Source: DATAOG01 sp963840925 (GTDB lineage Bacteria; Pseudomonadota; Alphaproteobacteria; Geminicoccales; Geminicoccaceae). Taken from it: a stretch of 64,000 bases of DNA. Below the pieces are notes generated by a model that saw nothing but the letters and a program-made list of their open reading frames with translations, was not told the DNA's origin and did not search any database. Position numbers and translations under genes: made by a program. Position 1 is the first letter of the stretch. Each line of letters opens with the position of its first letter. This document shows positions 55,540 to 63,356 of the stretch, one piece after another. The stretch spans positions 62,001 to 126,000 of the forward strand of contig CAWJAY010000046.1 in the NCBI GenBank assembly GCA_963840925.1, read 5' to 3'.

Positions 55540-56343
55540 TTAGGAGGTCGGCCCGTAGACGTCAAAGTCGAAGTACTTGGAGGCGATCGCTTCGTAGGTG
55601 CCGTCGGTCCGGATCTTCTCGATCGCCTCATTGAGCTGGACGCGCAGGTCCTCCTCGCCCTTGCGGATCGCGATGCCGGCGCCCTCGCCGTGGAACTCCG
55701 GATCGATGAAGTTGGGGCCGACGAACTCGAAATCCTGGCCCTCGTCGGTCTTGAGAAAGCCCTCGAGCAGAGCGATCGAATCCGCCATCACCAGGTCGAC
55801 CCGGCCGGACACCAGGTCGGCGTTGGCCTCGTCCTGGGTCGCGTAGGAGCGCACCTCGACCTCCGGGAACTTGGCGCGCACGAAGTCCTCGTAAATCGTC
55901 GCTCGTTGCACGCCGACCACCTTGCCCGCGAGCCCCGCCGGCGAGACGTCGAGACCGGCGTCCTTGGGCGCGATGAACTTGGCCGGGGTCTGGTAGTACT
56001 TCTCGGTGAAGTCGACCACCTCCTTGCGCTTGTCGGTGATCGACATCGAGGCGACGATCGCGTCGTACTTCTTGGCGATCAGGCCCGGAATGATGCCGTC
56101 CCAGTCCTGGACCACGAACTCGCACTCGAGGTTGGCGGCCGCGCACAGCGCCTTGGCGATGTCGACGTCGAAGCCGACCAGCTGGCCGTTGCTGTCGATG
56201 CCGTTGAAGGGCGGATAGGCGCCCTCGGTGCCGATCTTGAGAGCGCGCTTGTCGGCCGCGTCGACGGCGCTGGCGAGCCCCACAAGCGCCGCCGCCGCCA
56301 CGATGATGGTCGCGAGCTTGCGGACGTTCTTGAGCTGTTGCAT
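55540..56343 (-). CDS. Lys/Arg/ornithine/histidine-type binding protein
   Basis: 267 aa. Signal peptide MQQLKNVRKLATIIVAAAALVGLASAVDAA, then LKIGTEGAYPPFNGIDSNGQLVGFDVDIAKALCAAANLECEFVVQDWDGIIPGLIAKKYDAIVASMSITDKRKEVVDFTEKYYQTPAKFIAP, a family-3 solute-binding fold. ATG at 56,343. First gene of an amino-acid uptake unit with the HisQ- and HisM-like permeases. Confidence 0.93.
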   Translation of the reverse strand: MQQLKNVRKLATIIVAAAALVGLASAVDAADKRALKIGTEGAYPPFNGIDSNGQLVGFDVDIAKALCAAANLECEFVVQDWDGIIPGLIAKKYDAIVASMSITDKRKEVVDFTEKYYQTPAKFIAPKDAGLDVSPAGLAGKVVGVQRATIYEDFVRAKFPEVEVRSYATQDEANADLVSGRVDLVMADSIALLEGFLKTDEGQDFEFVGPNFIDPEFHGEGAGIAIRKGEEDLRVQLNEAIEKIRTDGTYEAIASKYFDFDVYGPTS

Positions 56344-56658
56344 GTCACGAAACCCTTCTGCCGTGCCTTGTTTGTTGGCGGGCAGTATCTCACCTTCGCG
56401 ATGCGGCATCCAGCGGGAAAACCCCACGCCACAGCGCCGCCGCGCTGGCCGTCAACCGCGACGCTGAGCCCGCCGGAGGGCACGGAAACTCCGGCGCTGC
56501 TCCAAGGCGTCCCAATCGGTCGCTGGTCCCGGGCGCTAACCCTGGTTCCCGCCCGAGCGCGCCCCAGAGGATGGCATTTTAACAGTATTCACGATTGTCG
56601 AAGCCTCCGGGAAGCCTTAACATTCGGTTACTCTGATACCAGGCACGGCAGGACGCCC
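56344..56658. other. Intergenic region, 315 nt, divergent
   Basis: Separates the binding-protein gene (minus) from an unknown gene (plus). The right part (56,575-56,650) is AT-rich and includes the CtrA-like box listed separately. No gene recognised inside. Confidence 0.5.
56617..56631. promoter_or_regulatory. CtrA-like box (one mismatch)
   Basis: TTAA, seven bases, TTAC: one base off TTAA-N7-TTAA, 28 nt before the unknown gene at 56,659. Lower confidence than the flgB box, but TrcR, a CtrA-associated regulator, is encoded 1.3 kb away. Confidence 0.3.
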
Positions 56659-57240
56659 ATGGACGGTGAACGTTACGTCGGCGAGCGGCGCGCGCTCCGC
56701 CACTTCCTGCAGGAGCTGCGGCCGCTGGTGGTCGCCGCCCTGGGCGAGGACGCGCTGCTGCGCTACCGGATCGACCGCGGCCTTCAGACGGGCGACCTCG
56801 GCACGCTGCGCCAGGCGCGCGAGATGTTCCACCATCAGCCCGAGGATCTGAAGCGCCGGCTGATGCGCGGCATCTTCGAGGCGCCGACGTCCAAGCCGAG
56901 CAAGAGCCATCTGCTCGAGCGCTACACCGAGCGCGAGCCGGAGCCGTTCGTCCGCTTCGCCGCCTATCCGGCGGCGACCTCGGAGGAGGTCGGGCTGTCG
57001 GTCGAGCTCGATCACGAGCTCAGCGACGATGTCCCGGTCCGGGTCCTGATCAGCCCCGGCACGCTGCCGGCGAGCGCGGCCGGAGCGCTGCGCCAGATCG
57101 CCGCCTGGATCGAGCGCGATCGCCGGCTGCTGTCGGCGCGGCACTGGCAGGAGGTGGCCCGGGCGCAGGATCCGGCTGCGGCCGATCGCCAGCCGGCCGC
57201 GATCGAGGACGCTCCGGGCGACAGTGCCGATCAAGCCTGA
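56659..57240 (+). CDS. Conserved-looking protein of unknown family
   Basis: 193 aa. Helical N-terminal part (GERRALRHFLQELRPLVVAALGEDALLRYRIDRGLQTGDLGTLRQAREMFHHQPEDLKRRLMRGIF), a middle segment (VRFAAYPAATSEEVGLSVELDHELSDDVPVRVLISPGTLPASAAGALRQIAAWIERDRR) and an acidic Ala-rich tail. No signal peptide or membrane segment, so cytosolic. I do not recognise it. Codon usage is that of a real gene. Overlaps the next gene by 17 nt. Confidence 0.65.
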   Translation: MDGERYVGERRALRHFLQELRPLVVAALGEDALLRYRIDRGLQTGDLGTLRQAREMFHHQPEDLKRRLMRGIFEAPTSKPSKSHLLERYTEREPEPFVRFAAYPAATSEEVGLSVELDHELSDDVPVRVLISPGTLPASAAGALRQIAAWIERDRRLLSARHWQEVARAQDPAAADRQPAAIEDAPGDSADQA

Positions 57241-57874
57241 TCTGCCCACCCCTGATCACATCCAGCGCGTCCGCCCGGGGTCCCGGGGCGGCGCCATCCG
57301 GCTGCTCGTGCTCCTGCTCGCAGGCGGCCTCTTGAGCGGCTGCGCCCAGGAAGCGCCGCGCACCGGCGCGCCCGGCGAGGACGCGCGCCGCGCGCTCGCC
57401 GAGCACCGGCGCCAGGGACCGATCCAAACCCTGGTCCTGGGCAATCCGTTCGCCATGGATCAGAGCCGCCTCGACAGCCTGGTCACGCAGGCGATGGCCG
57501 AGGGCGTGACCGGGCTCGAGGTCGCCTTCACGGCCCATCCCGAGCAGGCGGCGGCAGCCGAGCCCCATCTGGTGGTCGTGCTGAACCCGGCGCGCGAGCC
57601 GCCCGCGTTCGCCGCCTGTCGCGACCCGCAGGCGATCGGCACGCTGCCCGCGGCCGAGACGCTCAAGGTCTTCGCCGCCTTCTGCCAGGGCGACCGGCCG
57701 CTCGATGCGGTCCAAGAGGAGGGTCGGGTCGCCGGCCCGACCGATCGGAACTTCCAGCGCCTGCTCTGGCGCACCTCGGGCGCCCTGTTCCCGGACGATT
57801 ACCCGAGCAGCTACGGCTTTGGCTTCCTGCCGCGCTGGCTGAACCTCGGCGTCGGCGGCAGCTTCGGTCTTTGA
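57224..57874 (+). CDS. Putative lipoprotein, unknown
   Basis: 216 aa. The N-terminus IRLLVLLLAGGLLSGCAQEA has a lipobox (LLSGC), predicting a lipid-anchored periplasmic protein. The mature part has LGNPFAMDQSRLDSLVTQAMAEGVTGLEVAFTAHPEQAAAAEPHLVVVLNP, CQGDRPLDAVQEEGRVAGPTDRNFQRLLWRTSGALFPDDYPSSYGFGFLPRWLNLGVG. I do not recognise a family. GTG start overlapping the preceding gene suggests co-translation. Confidence 0.65.
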   Translation: MPIKPDLPTPDHIQRVRPGSRGGAIRLLVLLLAGGLLSGCAQEAPRTGAPGEDARRALAEHRRQGPIQTLVLGNPFAMDQSRLDSLVTQAMAEGVTGLEVAFTAHPEQAAAAEPHLVVVLNPAREPPAFAACRDPQAIGTLPAAETLKVFAAFCQGDRPLDAVQEEGRVAGPTDRNFQRLLWRTSGALFPDDYPSSYGFGFLPRWLNLGVGGSFGL

Positions 57875-57891
57875 GGCTCCGCCCGGCGGGG

Positions 57892-58482
57892 TCAGTCGGT
57901 CTCGATCTCGAGCAGCGCCCGCTCGGCGGCGGCGAAGTCGATGTCCTGGTGCTGCCGTTGCGCGGCCCGGGCGGTGATCACGGCCGTATCGAGGTCGACC
58001 TGATTGCACAGCCCGAGCAGGACCGGGTCGCGCGGCCGGATCTCGCTGCTCTTCCAATGGGTGCGGTCGCGCACCGCGTTGACCGTGTTCTTGGTCGTGC
58101 CGAGCAGCTTGCAGATCTGCTGGTCCGAGAGCTCGGGATGGTGGCGCAGGAGCCAGGCGATCGCGTCCGGCCGATCCTGGCGCTTGGATAACGGCGTGTA
58201 ACGGGGCTCGCGACGCTTGGGCAGCTTGATGTCGGCCGCCGCCGGGCGGGCGAGCTTGAGCCGGCTGTTGGGGTCCTTCTGACAGCGCTCGATCTCGCCG
58301 CGCTCCATCTGGCCGCTCGCGACCGGGTCCAGGCCCCGGATGCCGGCGCCGACCTCGCCATCCGCGATGCCCTTGACCTCGAGCGGATGCAGGCCGCAGA
58401 ACTCGGCGATCTGCTCGAAGGTCAAGCTGGTGTTGTCCACGAGCCACACGGCCGTGGCTTTCGGCATCAACGGTCGATCCAT
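57892..58482 (-). CDS. trcR: Cell-cycle transcriptional regulator TrcR (DUF1013)
   Basis: 196 aa. PLMPKATAVWLVDNTSLTFEQIAEFCGLHPLEVKGIADGEVGAGIRGLDPVASGQMERGEIERCQKDPNSRLKL, PRYTPLSKRQDRPDAIAWLLRHHPELSDQQICKLLGTTKNTVNAVRDRTHWKSSEIRPRDPVLLGLCNQ is nearly diagnostic for TrcR/DUF1013. The two helix-turn-helix-like repeats are clear. In Alphaproteobacteria it associates with RNA polymerase in the CtrA/GcrA/CcrM network. Ribosome-binding site GAGGGAG upstream of the ATG. Confidence 0.93.
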   Translation of the reverse strand: MDRPLMPKATAVWLVDNTSLTFEQIAEFCGLHPLEVKGIADGEVGAGIRGLDPVASGQMERGEIERCQKDPNSRLKLARPAAADIKLPKRREPRYTPLSKRQDRPDAIAWLLRHHPELSDQQICKLLGTTKNTVNAVRDRTHWKSSEIRPRDPVLLGLCNQVDLDTAVITARAAQRQHQDIDFAAAERALLEIETD

Positions 58483-58645
58483 CGTCTGCTCCCTCGGACA
58501 CGGTCGGCGGCGCGTGCGCCGACTGCTTTCTAGGGTCCTGGCGACCAGATGGGAAGGCTGTTGCCGCCTGGCAACAGCCAAAATCGGTGACTGGCGCTGC
58601 AACCTAGCACCCCGCCTGGGGCGCAGGTCAGAGAAAAGCCCGAAG

Positions 58646-59418
58646 CTACTCGGGCGCGGGCACGGTGTAGTTGAGCGCCAGGCGGCCGCCGTCGGGGTAG
58701 ATGGTCTGGCCGGTGATGTAGCTCGCCTCGTCGCTGGCGAGGAACAGCGCGACCTTGGCGACCTCGGAAGGCTCGCCGCAGCGGCCCATCGGCGTGCGCG
58801 AGAGGATGCGACGGCGGGCCGCATCATCGCTCATCACCACTTTCAGCAGGTCGGTCAGGATCGAGCCGGGGCCGATCGCGTTGACCCGGACGCCCTTATC
58901 GGCCAGCGCCAGCGCCATGACCTTGGTCAGCTGGGCGACAGCGCCCTTGCTGGTCACGTAGGGCACCTGGTTGGCGATCGCGAGCACGGCGTTGGTCGAG
59001 GACATGTTGACAATCGCGCCCTTGCCTTGCTCGACCATCGCGCGCGCCGCGGCCTGGCCGACCAGGAACACGCCCTTCAGGTTGACGCGCAGCACGGCAT
59101 CGAAGTCGGCCTCGCTGATCTCGAGGAAGTCGGCGGTCTTGATGATGCCGGCGTTGTTGATCAGCACGTCCAGGCGGCCGAAGGCGGCGAGCGTCTGATC
59201 GACCAGGCGCTGGCCTGGGAGGCATCGCCGACATCGGTTTCGATGAACCGGGCCTGGCCGCCGCCGGCCTCGATCGCGCTCGCGACCTCGGCGCCATGCG
59301 GGGCGTCGACGTCGGCGATCACGACCGCAGCGCCTTCGGCCGCGAACGCCTCGGCGCAGGCGCGGCCGATGCCATTGCCGCCGCCGGTGACGATCGCGAC
59401 CTGACCGGCAAAGCGCAT
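58646..59418 (-). CDS. Short-chain dehydrogenase/reductase (one frameshift)
   Basis: About 257 aa. Rossmann motif VAIVTGGGNGIGRACAEAFAAEGAAVVIADVD; NNAG, then the catalytic YVTSKGA (YxxxK) and Ser in NMSST; ends in SDEASYITGQTIYPDGG. A lost C near 59,215 separates TDVGDASQA from RLVDQTLAAFGRLDVLINNAG. Substrate unknown; NAD(P)-dependent alcohol or beta-hydroxy-acid dehydrogenase. Confidence 0.85.
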
Positions 59419-59481
59419 CGCAAGCTCCCCTCGGGCGGCATCGCGGTTGCCGGGGATCTATCACGGGGGCGCTCTGGATGG

Positions 59482-59892
59482 TCAGAGAAAATCGCGCAGG
59501 AACGCGACCAGGGGCCGGTCGGCTTCGGGCATGGGCAGATCGGCCATGGCCTGCGGCCTCAGCCATTTCAGCGCCTGACCTTCGCGGGCCTGGGGAAAAC
59601 CGGTCCAGATGCGGCAGACGTAGAGCGGCATCAGCAGGTGGAACTCGGGGTAGGCGTGCGAGGCGAAGGTCAGCGGGGCCAGGCAGTTGACCGCGACGTC
59701 GAGGCCCAGTTCTTCGGCAAGCTCGCGGATCAGGCAGGCTTCGGGGGTCTCCTCCGGTTGGACCTTGCCGCCCGGGAACTCCCACAAGCCCGCCATCGGC
59801 TTGCCCTGGGGGCGGCGGGTCAGCAGCACCCGGTGGTCGACGTCGACCAGCGCGCAGGCCGCGACCAGGATCAGCGGGGCCGGCCCGCTCAC
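59482..59892 (-). CDS. mutT: MutT-like nucleotide pyrophosphohydrolase (8-oxo-dGTPase)
   Basis: 136 aa Nudix protein. VDHRVLLTRRPQGKPMAGLWEFPGGKVQPEETPEACLIRELAEELGL contains the exact Nudix box with the MutT-type WEFPGGKV lead. Removes oxidised guanine nucleotides. Overlaps the tautomerase gene by 4 nt (ATGA-like). Confidence 0.88.
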   Translation of the reverse strand: MSGPAPLILVAACALVDVDHRVLLTRRPQGKPMAGLWEFPGGKVQPEETPEACLIRELAEELGLDVAVNCLAPLTFASHAYPEFHLLMPLYVCRIWTGFPQAREGQALKWLRPQAMADLPMPEADRPLVAFLRDFL

Positions 59893-60278
59893 ACGTCGAT
59901 CCGGTAGCCGAGCGCCAGCTGGTCCCCGGTCCGGCCGCGGATGCCCCAGTTGGCGGGCGGTGTCTCGAAGATCGAGATCTCGAGGTCCTGGGCCGCGATC
60001 CCGACCTGGTCTGGGATCCGCGTCATCAGCAGCTCGAGCAGCGCCCGCTTGGCGGCCGGGCTGCGCCCCTCGAAGATGCTGATCTCGATGATCGTATAGG
60101 CGGCGCTGCGGTCGGATGGATGGATGAAATCGGCGGCATCGAGCGCGATGAAGCGCTGGAAGCGCTTGTCCGCCGGCAGCCCCAGCGCCTCGCAGAGGCA
60201 GCCATGCACGACCTCGGACAGGGCAGGGCGGACGCGCCGCAGATGCGCGCGCTCGCCATAGATCTTGACCTGCGCCAC
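59889..60278 (-). CDS. Tautomerase-family protein
   Basis: 129 aa. MAQVKIYGERAHLRRVRPALSEVVHGCLCEALGLPADKRFQRFIALDAADFIHPSDRSAAYTIIEISIFEGRSPAAKRALLELLMTRI shows the beta-alpha-beta tautomerase (MIF-like) fold. The usual N-terminal proline is replaced: M-A-Q-V instead of M-P, so the classical general base is missing. Function not assignable. Confidence 0.8.
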   Translation of the reverse strand: MAQVKIYGERAHLRRVRPALSEVVHGCLCEALGLPADKRFQRFIALDAADFIHPSDRSAAYTIIEISIFEGRSPAAKRALLELLMTRIPDQVGIAAQDLEISIFETPPANWGIRGRTGDQLALGYRIDV

Positions 60279-60294
60279 GGCGCGCCGCCCGACC

Positions 60295-61056
60295 TCAGCG
60301 GGCGGTCCAGCCGCCGTCGACCGGCAGCGTCACGCCGGTGATCATGCCGCGGCATCGCTCACCAGGAACAGGATCGCGGCCGCGACCTCCTCGGGCTCGA
60401 CGAAGCGGCCCATCGGCGTCTCGCGATAGCCGCTCGACCATCGCCTGATCGCCGAGCAGCGGCTCGGTCAGCCGGGTGCGCGCGAAGGTCGGCGCGACCG
60501 CGTTGACGCGGATGCCATGGCGCGCCCATTCGCAGGCGAGCGCGCGGGTGAAGTTGACCAGCGCACCTTTGGCGCTGTGGTAGGCGAGGTTCGGGTAGTG
60601 GCCGCCGCCGACCAGGCCCATGATCGAGGCGAGGTTGACGATCGCGCCGCGCCTGGCCTCGAGCATGGGCCGGCCCGCGGCGCGCACGCAAAAGAAGCTG
60701 CCATCCAGGTTGACCGCCATGACCTGGCGCCAGCGCTCGGTTGGCAGCTCGACGGTCGGCACGCGGGCGCCGAGGCCGGCATTGTTGACCAGGATGTCGA
60801 TACGCGCATGGCGGCCCGCGACCGCGCCGACCACGGCCTCGACCTCGGCCTCGTCGGTGACGTCCAGCCGGCAGCGCCTCGCTCTGCCCGATCTCGGCCG
60901 CGACCCGCTCGGCGGCGGCAGGTCGATGTCGGCGACCGCGACACGGGCGCCGGCCTCGGCCAGCGCCCGGCAGGTCGCCCGCCCGATGCCATTGCCGCCG
61001 CCGGTGACCAGTGCCACGCGCCCGTCCAGCCGCAGAGTGCCGAGGTAGTCCGTCAT
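60295..61056 (-). CDS. Short-chain dehydrogenase/reductase (two compensating indel pairs)
   Basis: About 253 aa. VALVTGGGNGIGRATCRALAEAGARVAVADID, NNAG, catalytic AYHSAKGALVNFTRALACEWARHGIRVNAVAP and MITGVTLPVDGGW. The frame stays open from start to stop but two stretches are scrambled: PPPSGSRPRSGRARRCR (near 60,880-60,920) should read AAERVAAEIGQSEAL, and DADGPLRRARGGRGRDPVPGERCRG (near 60,345-60,425) should read ETPMGRFVEPEEVAAAILFLVSDAA; each is bracketed by opposite one-base indels. Confidence 0.82.
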   Translation of the reverse strand: MTDYLGTLRLDGRVALVTGGGNGIGRATCRALAEAGARVAVADIDLPPPSGSRPRSGRARRCRLDVTDEAEVEAVVGAVAGRHARIDILVNNAGLGARVPTVELPTERWRQVMAVNLDGSFFCVRAAGRPMLEARRGAIVNLASIMGLVGGGHYPNLAYHSAKGALVNFTRALACEWARHGIRVNAVAPTFARTRLTEPLLGDQAMVERLSRDADGPLRRARGGRGRDPVPGERCRGMITGVTLPVDGGWTAR

Positions 61057-61069
61057 GCCGCCCTCCCGC

Positions 61070-61450
61070 CTACGCCAGCCGATCGGTCGCGCCGGCCGCC
61101 AACTGGCGGTCGAGCGTGATCAGCTGAAGCCTCATCCGCTGCGCCAGCCAGAGATAGCTGGCGTCATAGGCGGTCAGGCCGCAGCGTTCGGCCAAGCCGA
61201 GAACCTCGTCGTGCTCGACATCGACGAGAGCCACCTCGAGCCGGTCGAGCATTCCGAACGCCGCCACGAAGGCGTCTCGCCGATCTGGATGGCGCCGTAT
61301 CTTCTTGATGCAGGCATTGGCGATCTCGAAGGGCAAGAGCGCCGGAGCGATCAGGTCCGAGGCTCCCAGCCGCTCGGCGACCGCTTCGCCTTCCGCCTCG
61401 CCAAACAGCAGGGCGGCCAAAGCGGACGCATCCACGACCTTAGCGGGCAT
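61070..61450 (-). CDS. PIN-domain toxin (VapC/FitB-like)
   Basis: 126 aa. KVVDASALAALLFGEAEGEAVAERL, LLPFEIANACIKKI and LTAYDASYLWLAQRMRLQLITLDRQLAAGA supply the acidic residues (D, E, D, D) of a PIN RNase. Start overlaps the antitoxin gene by 11 nt. An apparently intact, complete pair with the RHH antitoxin. Confidence 0.9.
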   Translation of the reverse strand: MPAKVVDASALAALLFGEAEGEAVAERLGASDLIAPALLPFEIANACIKKIRRHPDRRDAFVAAFGMLDRLEVALVDVEHDEVLGLAERCGLTAYDASYLWLAQRMRLQLITLDRQLAAGATDRLA

Positions 61451-61679
61451 CCCGATCCTCCCGGACCATGGTGGCCGCCTCGGATGGGGTCGACAGCCCC
61501 AGCTGCCGCACCCTGGCAAGGACCTCGGCGGGCGTCAGTCGCCGCGAGGTCCCCGCCGCCTCCTCAAGGATCGCCATTAGCTCTCCTTGCAACGACCGGT
61601 GATGACGCTCGGCGCGCTCCCTGAGGCGCTTGACCATGTCATCGGGCGCATTCTTGATCGACAGGCTGACCGGCATCAT
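61440..61679 (-). CDS. Ribbon-helix-helix antitoxin (FitA-like)
   Basis: 79 aa. VSLSIKNAPDDMVKRLRERAERHHRSLQGELMAILEEAA is the standard FitA/Arc RHH DNA-binding domain; the tail LTPAEVLARVRQLGLSTPSEAATMVREDR would bind the toxin. ATG at 61,679 or 61,676. Upstream of the toxin, as usual for vapBC/fitAB. Confidence 0.85.
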   Translation of the reverse strand: MMPVSLSIKNAPDDMVKRLRERAERHHRSLQGELMAILEEAAGTSRRLTPAEVLARVRQLGLSTPSEAATMVREDRDAR

Positions 61680-61765
61680 CAGCTCCAAAACAGCTCCAAT
61701 TCGGAGCCAGAATATCGAGCCAGCGATCGTCAAGCAAGCAGGGGAGCAAACCTGCAGCCGGCGTC

Positions 61766-62569
61766 TCAGGCGAACTTGGCGATCAGGCCGCCGTCGACCA
61801 CCAGGTCGTGGGCGGTGACGTAGGCGGCTTCGTCGGAGGCGAGATAGAGGCAGGCATACGCGGTATCCCAGCCGGTGCCCATGTGGCCCATCGGGCATTG
61901 GCGATCGCGCACCTTGACCAGGTTCTCGACGTCGCCCTCGCCGCCATAGGCCGCGGTCAGGCCGTGATGGACCATCGGCGTGTTCATGAGCCCGGGCGAG
62001 ACCGAGTTGCAGCGGATGCCCTTGGCCGCAAGCTCGAGCGCGATCGCGCGCGACAGCGACACGACGGCACCTTTGGTCGCGTAGTAGCTGGCGTAGCTGA
62101 TGCCGGTCCAGCGGTGGGCGGCGATCGAGGCGATGTTGACGATCGCACCCTTGCGCTGGCGCTCCATGACCGGCACGACCTGGCGGCAGACGAGGTAGAC
62201 GCTCTTCAGGTTGACGTCGGAGACCCGGTCCCAGTCGGCCTCGGCGGTCGTGGCGATGCCGCCGGTGCGCGCGATGCCGACGTTGTTGACCAGGACGTCG
62301 ATCCGCCCGAACGCCGCGAGGCAGGCCGCGACCATGGCCTCGACGCTCGCGGCTGTCGCGACGTCGGCCGCGTGCGTCGTGCAGACGCCGCCCTCCTGTT
62401 CGATGATCGCGCGGGTCTCGTCGGCAGCCTCGAGGTTGAGATCGACTCCGAACACCTTGGCGCCCTCGCGCGCGAACAGCACCGCGGTCGCCTTGCCGTT
62501 GCCCCAGCCAGGCCCGATCGAGCCGGCTCCGGTGACCAGCGCCACCTTGTCCTCGAGCCGCGCGCGCAT
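61766..62569 (-). CDS. Short-chain dehydrogenase/reductase
   Basis: 267 aa. DKVALVTGAGSIGPGWGNGKATAVLFAREGAKVFGVDLN is an SDR with the variant G-x-G-SIGPGWGNG cofactor loop; VLVNNVGIARTGGI, SIAAHRWTGISYASYYATKGAVVSLSRAIALELAAKGIRCNSVSPG (Ser, Tyr, Lys of the catalytic set) and VTAHDLVVDGG. The SIGPGWGNG loop is characteristic of a subgroup in Alphaproteobacterial/Actinobacterial degradation clusters. No frameshifts. Confidence 0.9.
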   Translation of the reverse strand: MRARLEDKVALVTGAGSIGPGWGNGKATAVLFAREGAKVFGVDLNLEAADETRAIIEQEGGVCTTHAADVATAASVEAMVAACLAAFGRIDVLVNNVGIARTGGIATTAEADWDRVSDVNLKSVYLVCRQVVPVMERQRKGAIVNIASIAAHRWTGISYASYYATKGAVVSLSRAIALELAAKGIRCNSVSPGLMNTPMVHHGLTAAYGGEGDVENLVKVRDRQCPMGHMGTGWDTAYACLYLASDEAAYVTAHDLVVDGGLIAKFA

Positions 62570-62811
62570 TGCATCGCCTCCCGCGTGAGTGATCCGGGCC
62601 CCGAGTCTGAGGCGGCCGGCGGCCCCGCGTCAACCGCGGCTGCTTGATTGCCGTGTGGCCTGGCAACAATAAACCATTGCTTGAGTTCGTCAGCGGGGTC
62701 ATGAAGACCGACAACGGTTGATGGTCTGAGCGGGCGGCGGCGCATGCCCTCACCGCCGGCCTTCGCGATGGCCCGCCATCGTTCCACCAGCCTCATGCCC
62801 TAGGAGATACG

Positions 62812-63354
62812 ATGCGCTTCCTCGTCGTCCTGATCGCCGGCGCGGCGCTGCTCAGCGGCTGCTCCCACATCTCGAGCTCCCAGCAGCAGGCCCAGGCAAG
62901 CGAACCGCCAGCCGAGGACTGGGTCCTGATCGCGCCGCCGGACAATACCGTGACCGTCGCGTTCCTGGATACGTTCGAGTTCCTCCCCGACGGCGATGAC
63001 CGGTTCCCCGGTGGAAGCAACGGGGCTACCGAGGAGGATCGGCGCTCGCTGGAGGGCCTGTTCGATCGGGTGAGGGCCGCGCCCTCGGCCGAGGCGGGCC
63101 TCGAGATCCTGACCGAAACCTCGTCCCGCACCGAGGCGCCGGTCGGGCAATGGCGACGCGTGCGCGAGTTCAAATCGGAGCATGCGTGCGAAGCTACGCG
63201 GGCGGAGCTGATCACGGTGACCAGCGAGCAGACCCGCAAGTTCGGCGCCTATGCCGGCATGCCGCGCGAGGAATTTCAGTGGCCGCTGCTCGCCCGCAGC
63301 TTCGAGTGGAGCCGCTGCGTGCGAGGCACCGCGGAGGCGCCAAGCCAGGGCTGA
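62812..63354 (+). CDS. Putative lipoprotein, unknown
   Basis: 180 aa. MRFLVVLIAGAALLSGCSHISSS has a lipobox (LLSGC). The mature part is acidic, with WVLIAPPDNTVTVAFLDTFEFLPDGDDRFPGG, HACEATRAELITVTSEQTRKFGAYAGMPREEFQWPLLARSFEWSRCVRG; two Cys may form a disulfide. No family recognised. Confidence 0.65.
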   Translation: MRFLVVLIAGAALLSGCSHISSSQQQAQASEPPAEDWVLIAPPDNTVTVAFLDTFEFLPDGDDRFPGGSNGATEEDRRSLEGLFDRVRAAPSAEAGLEILTETSSRTEAPVGQWRRVREFKSEHACEATRAELITVTSEQTRKFGAYAGMPREEFQWPLLARSFEWSRCVRGTAEAPSQG

Positions 63355-63356
63355 GC

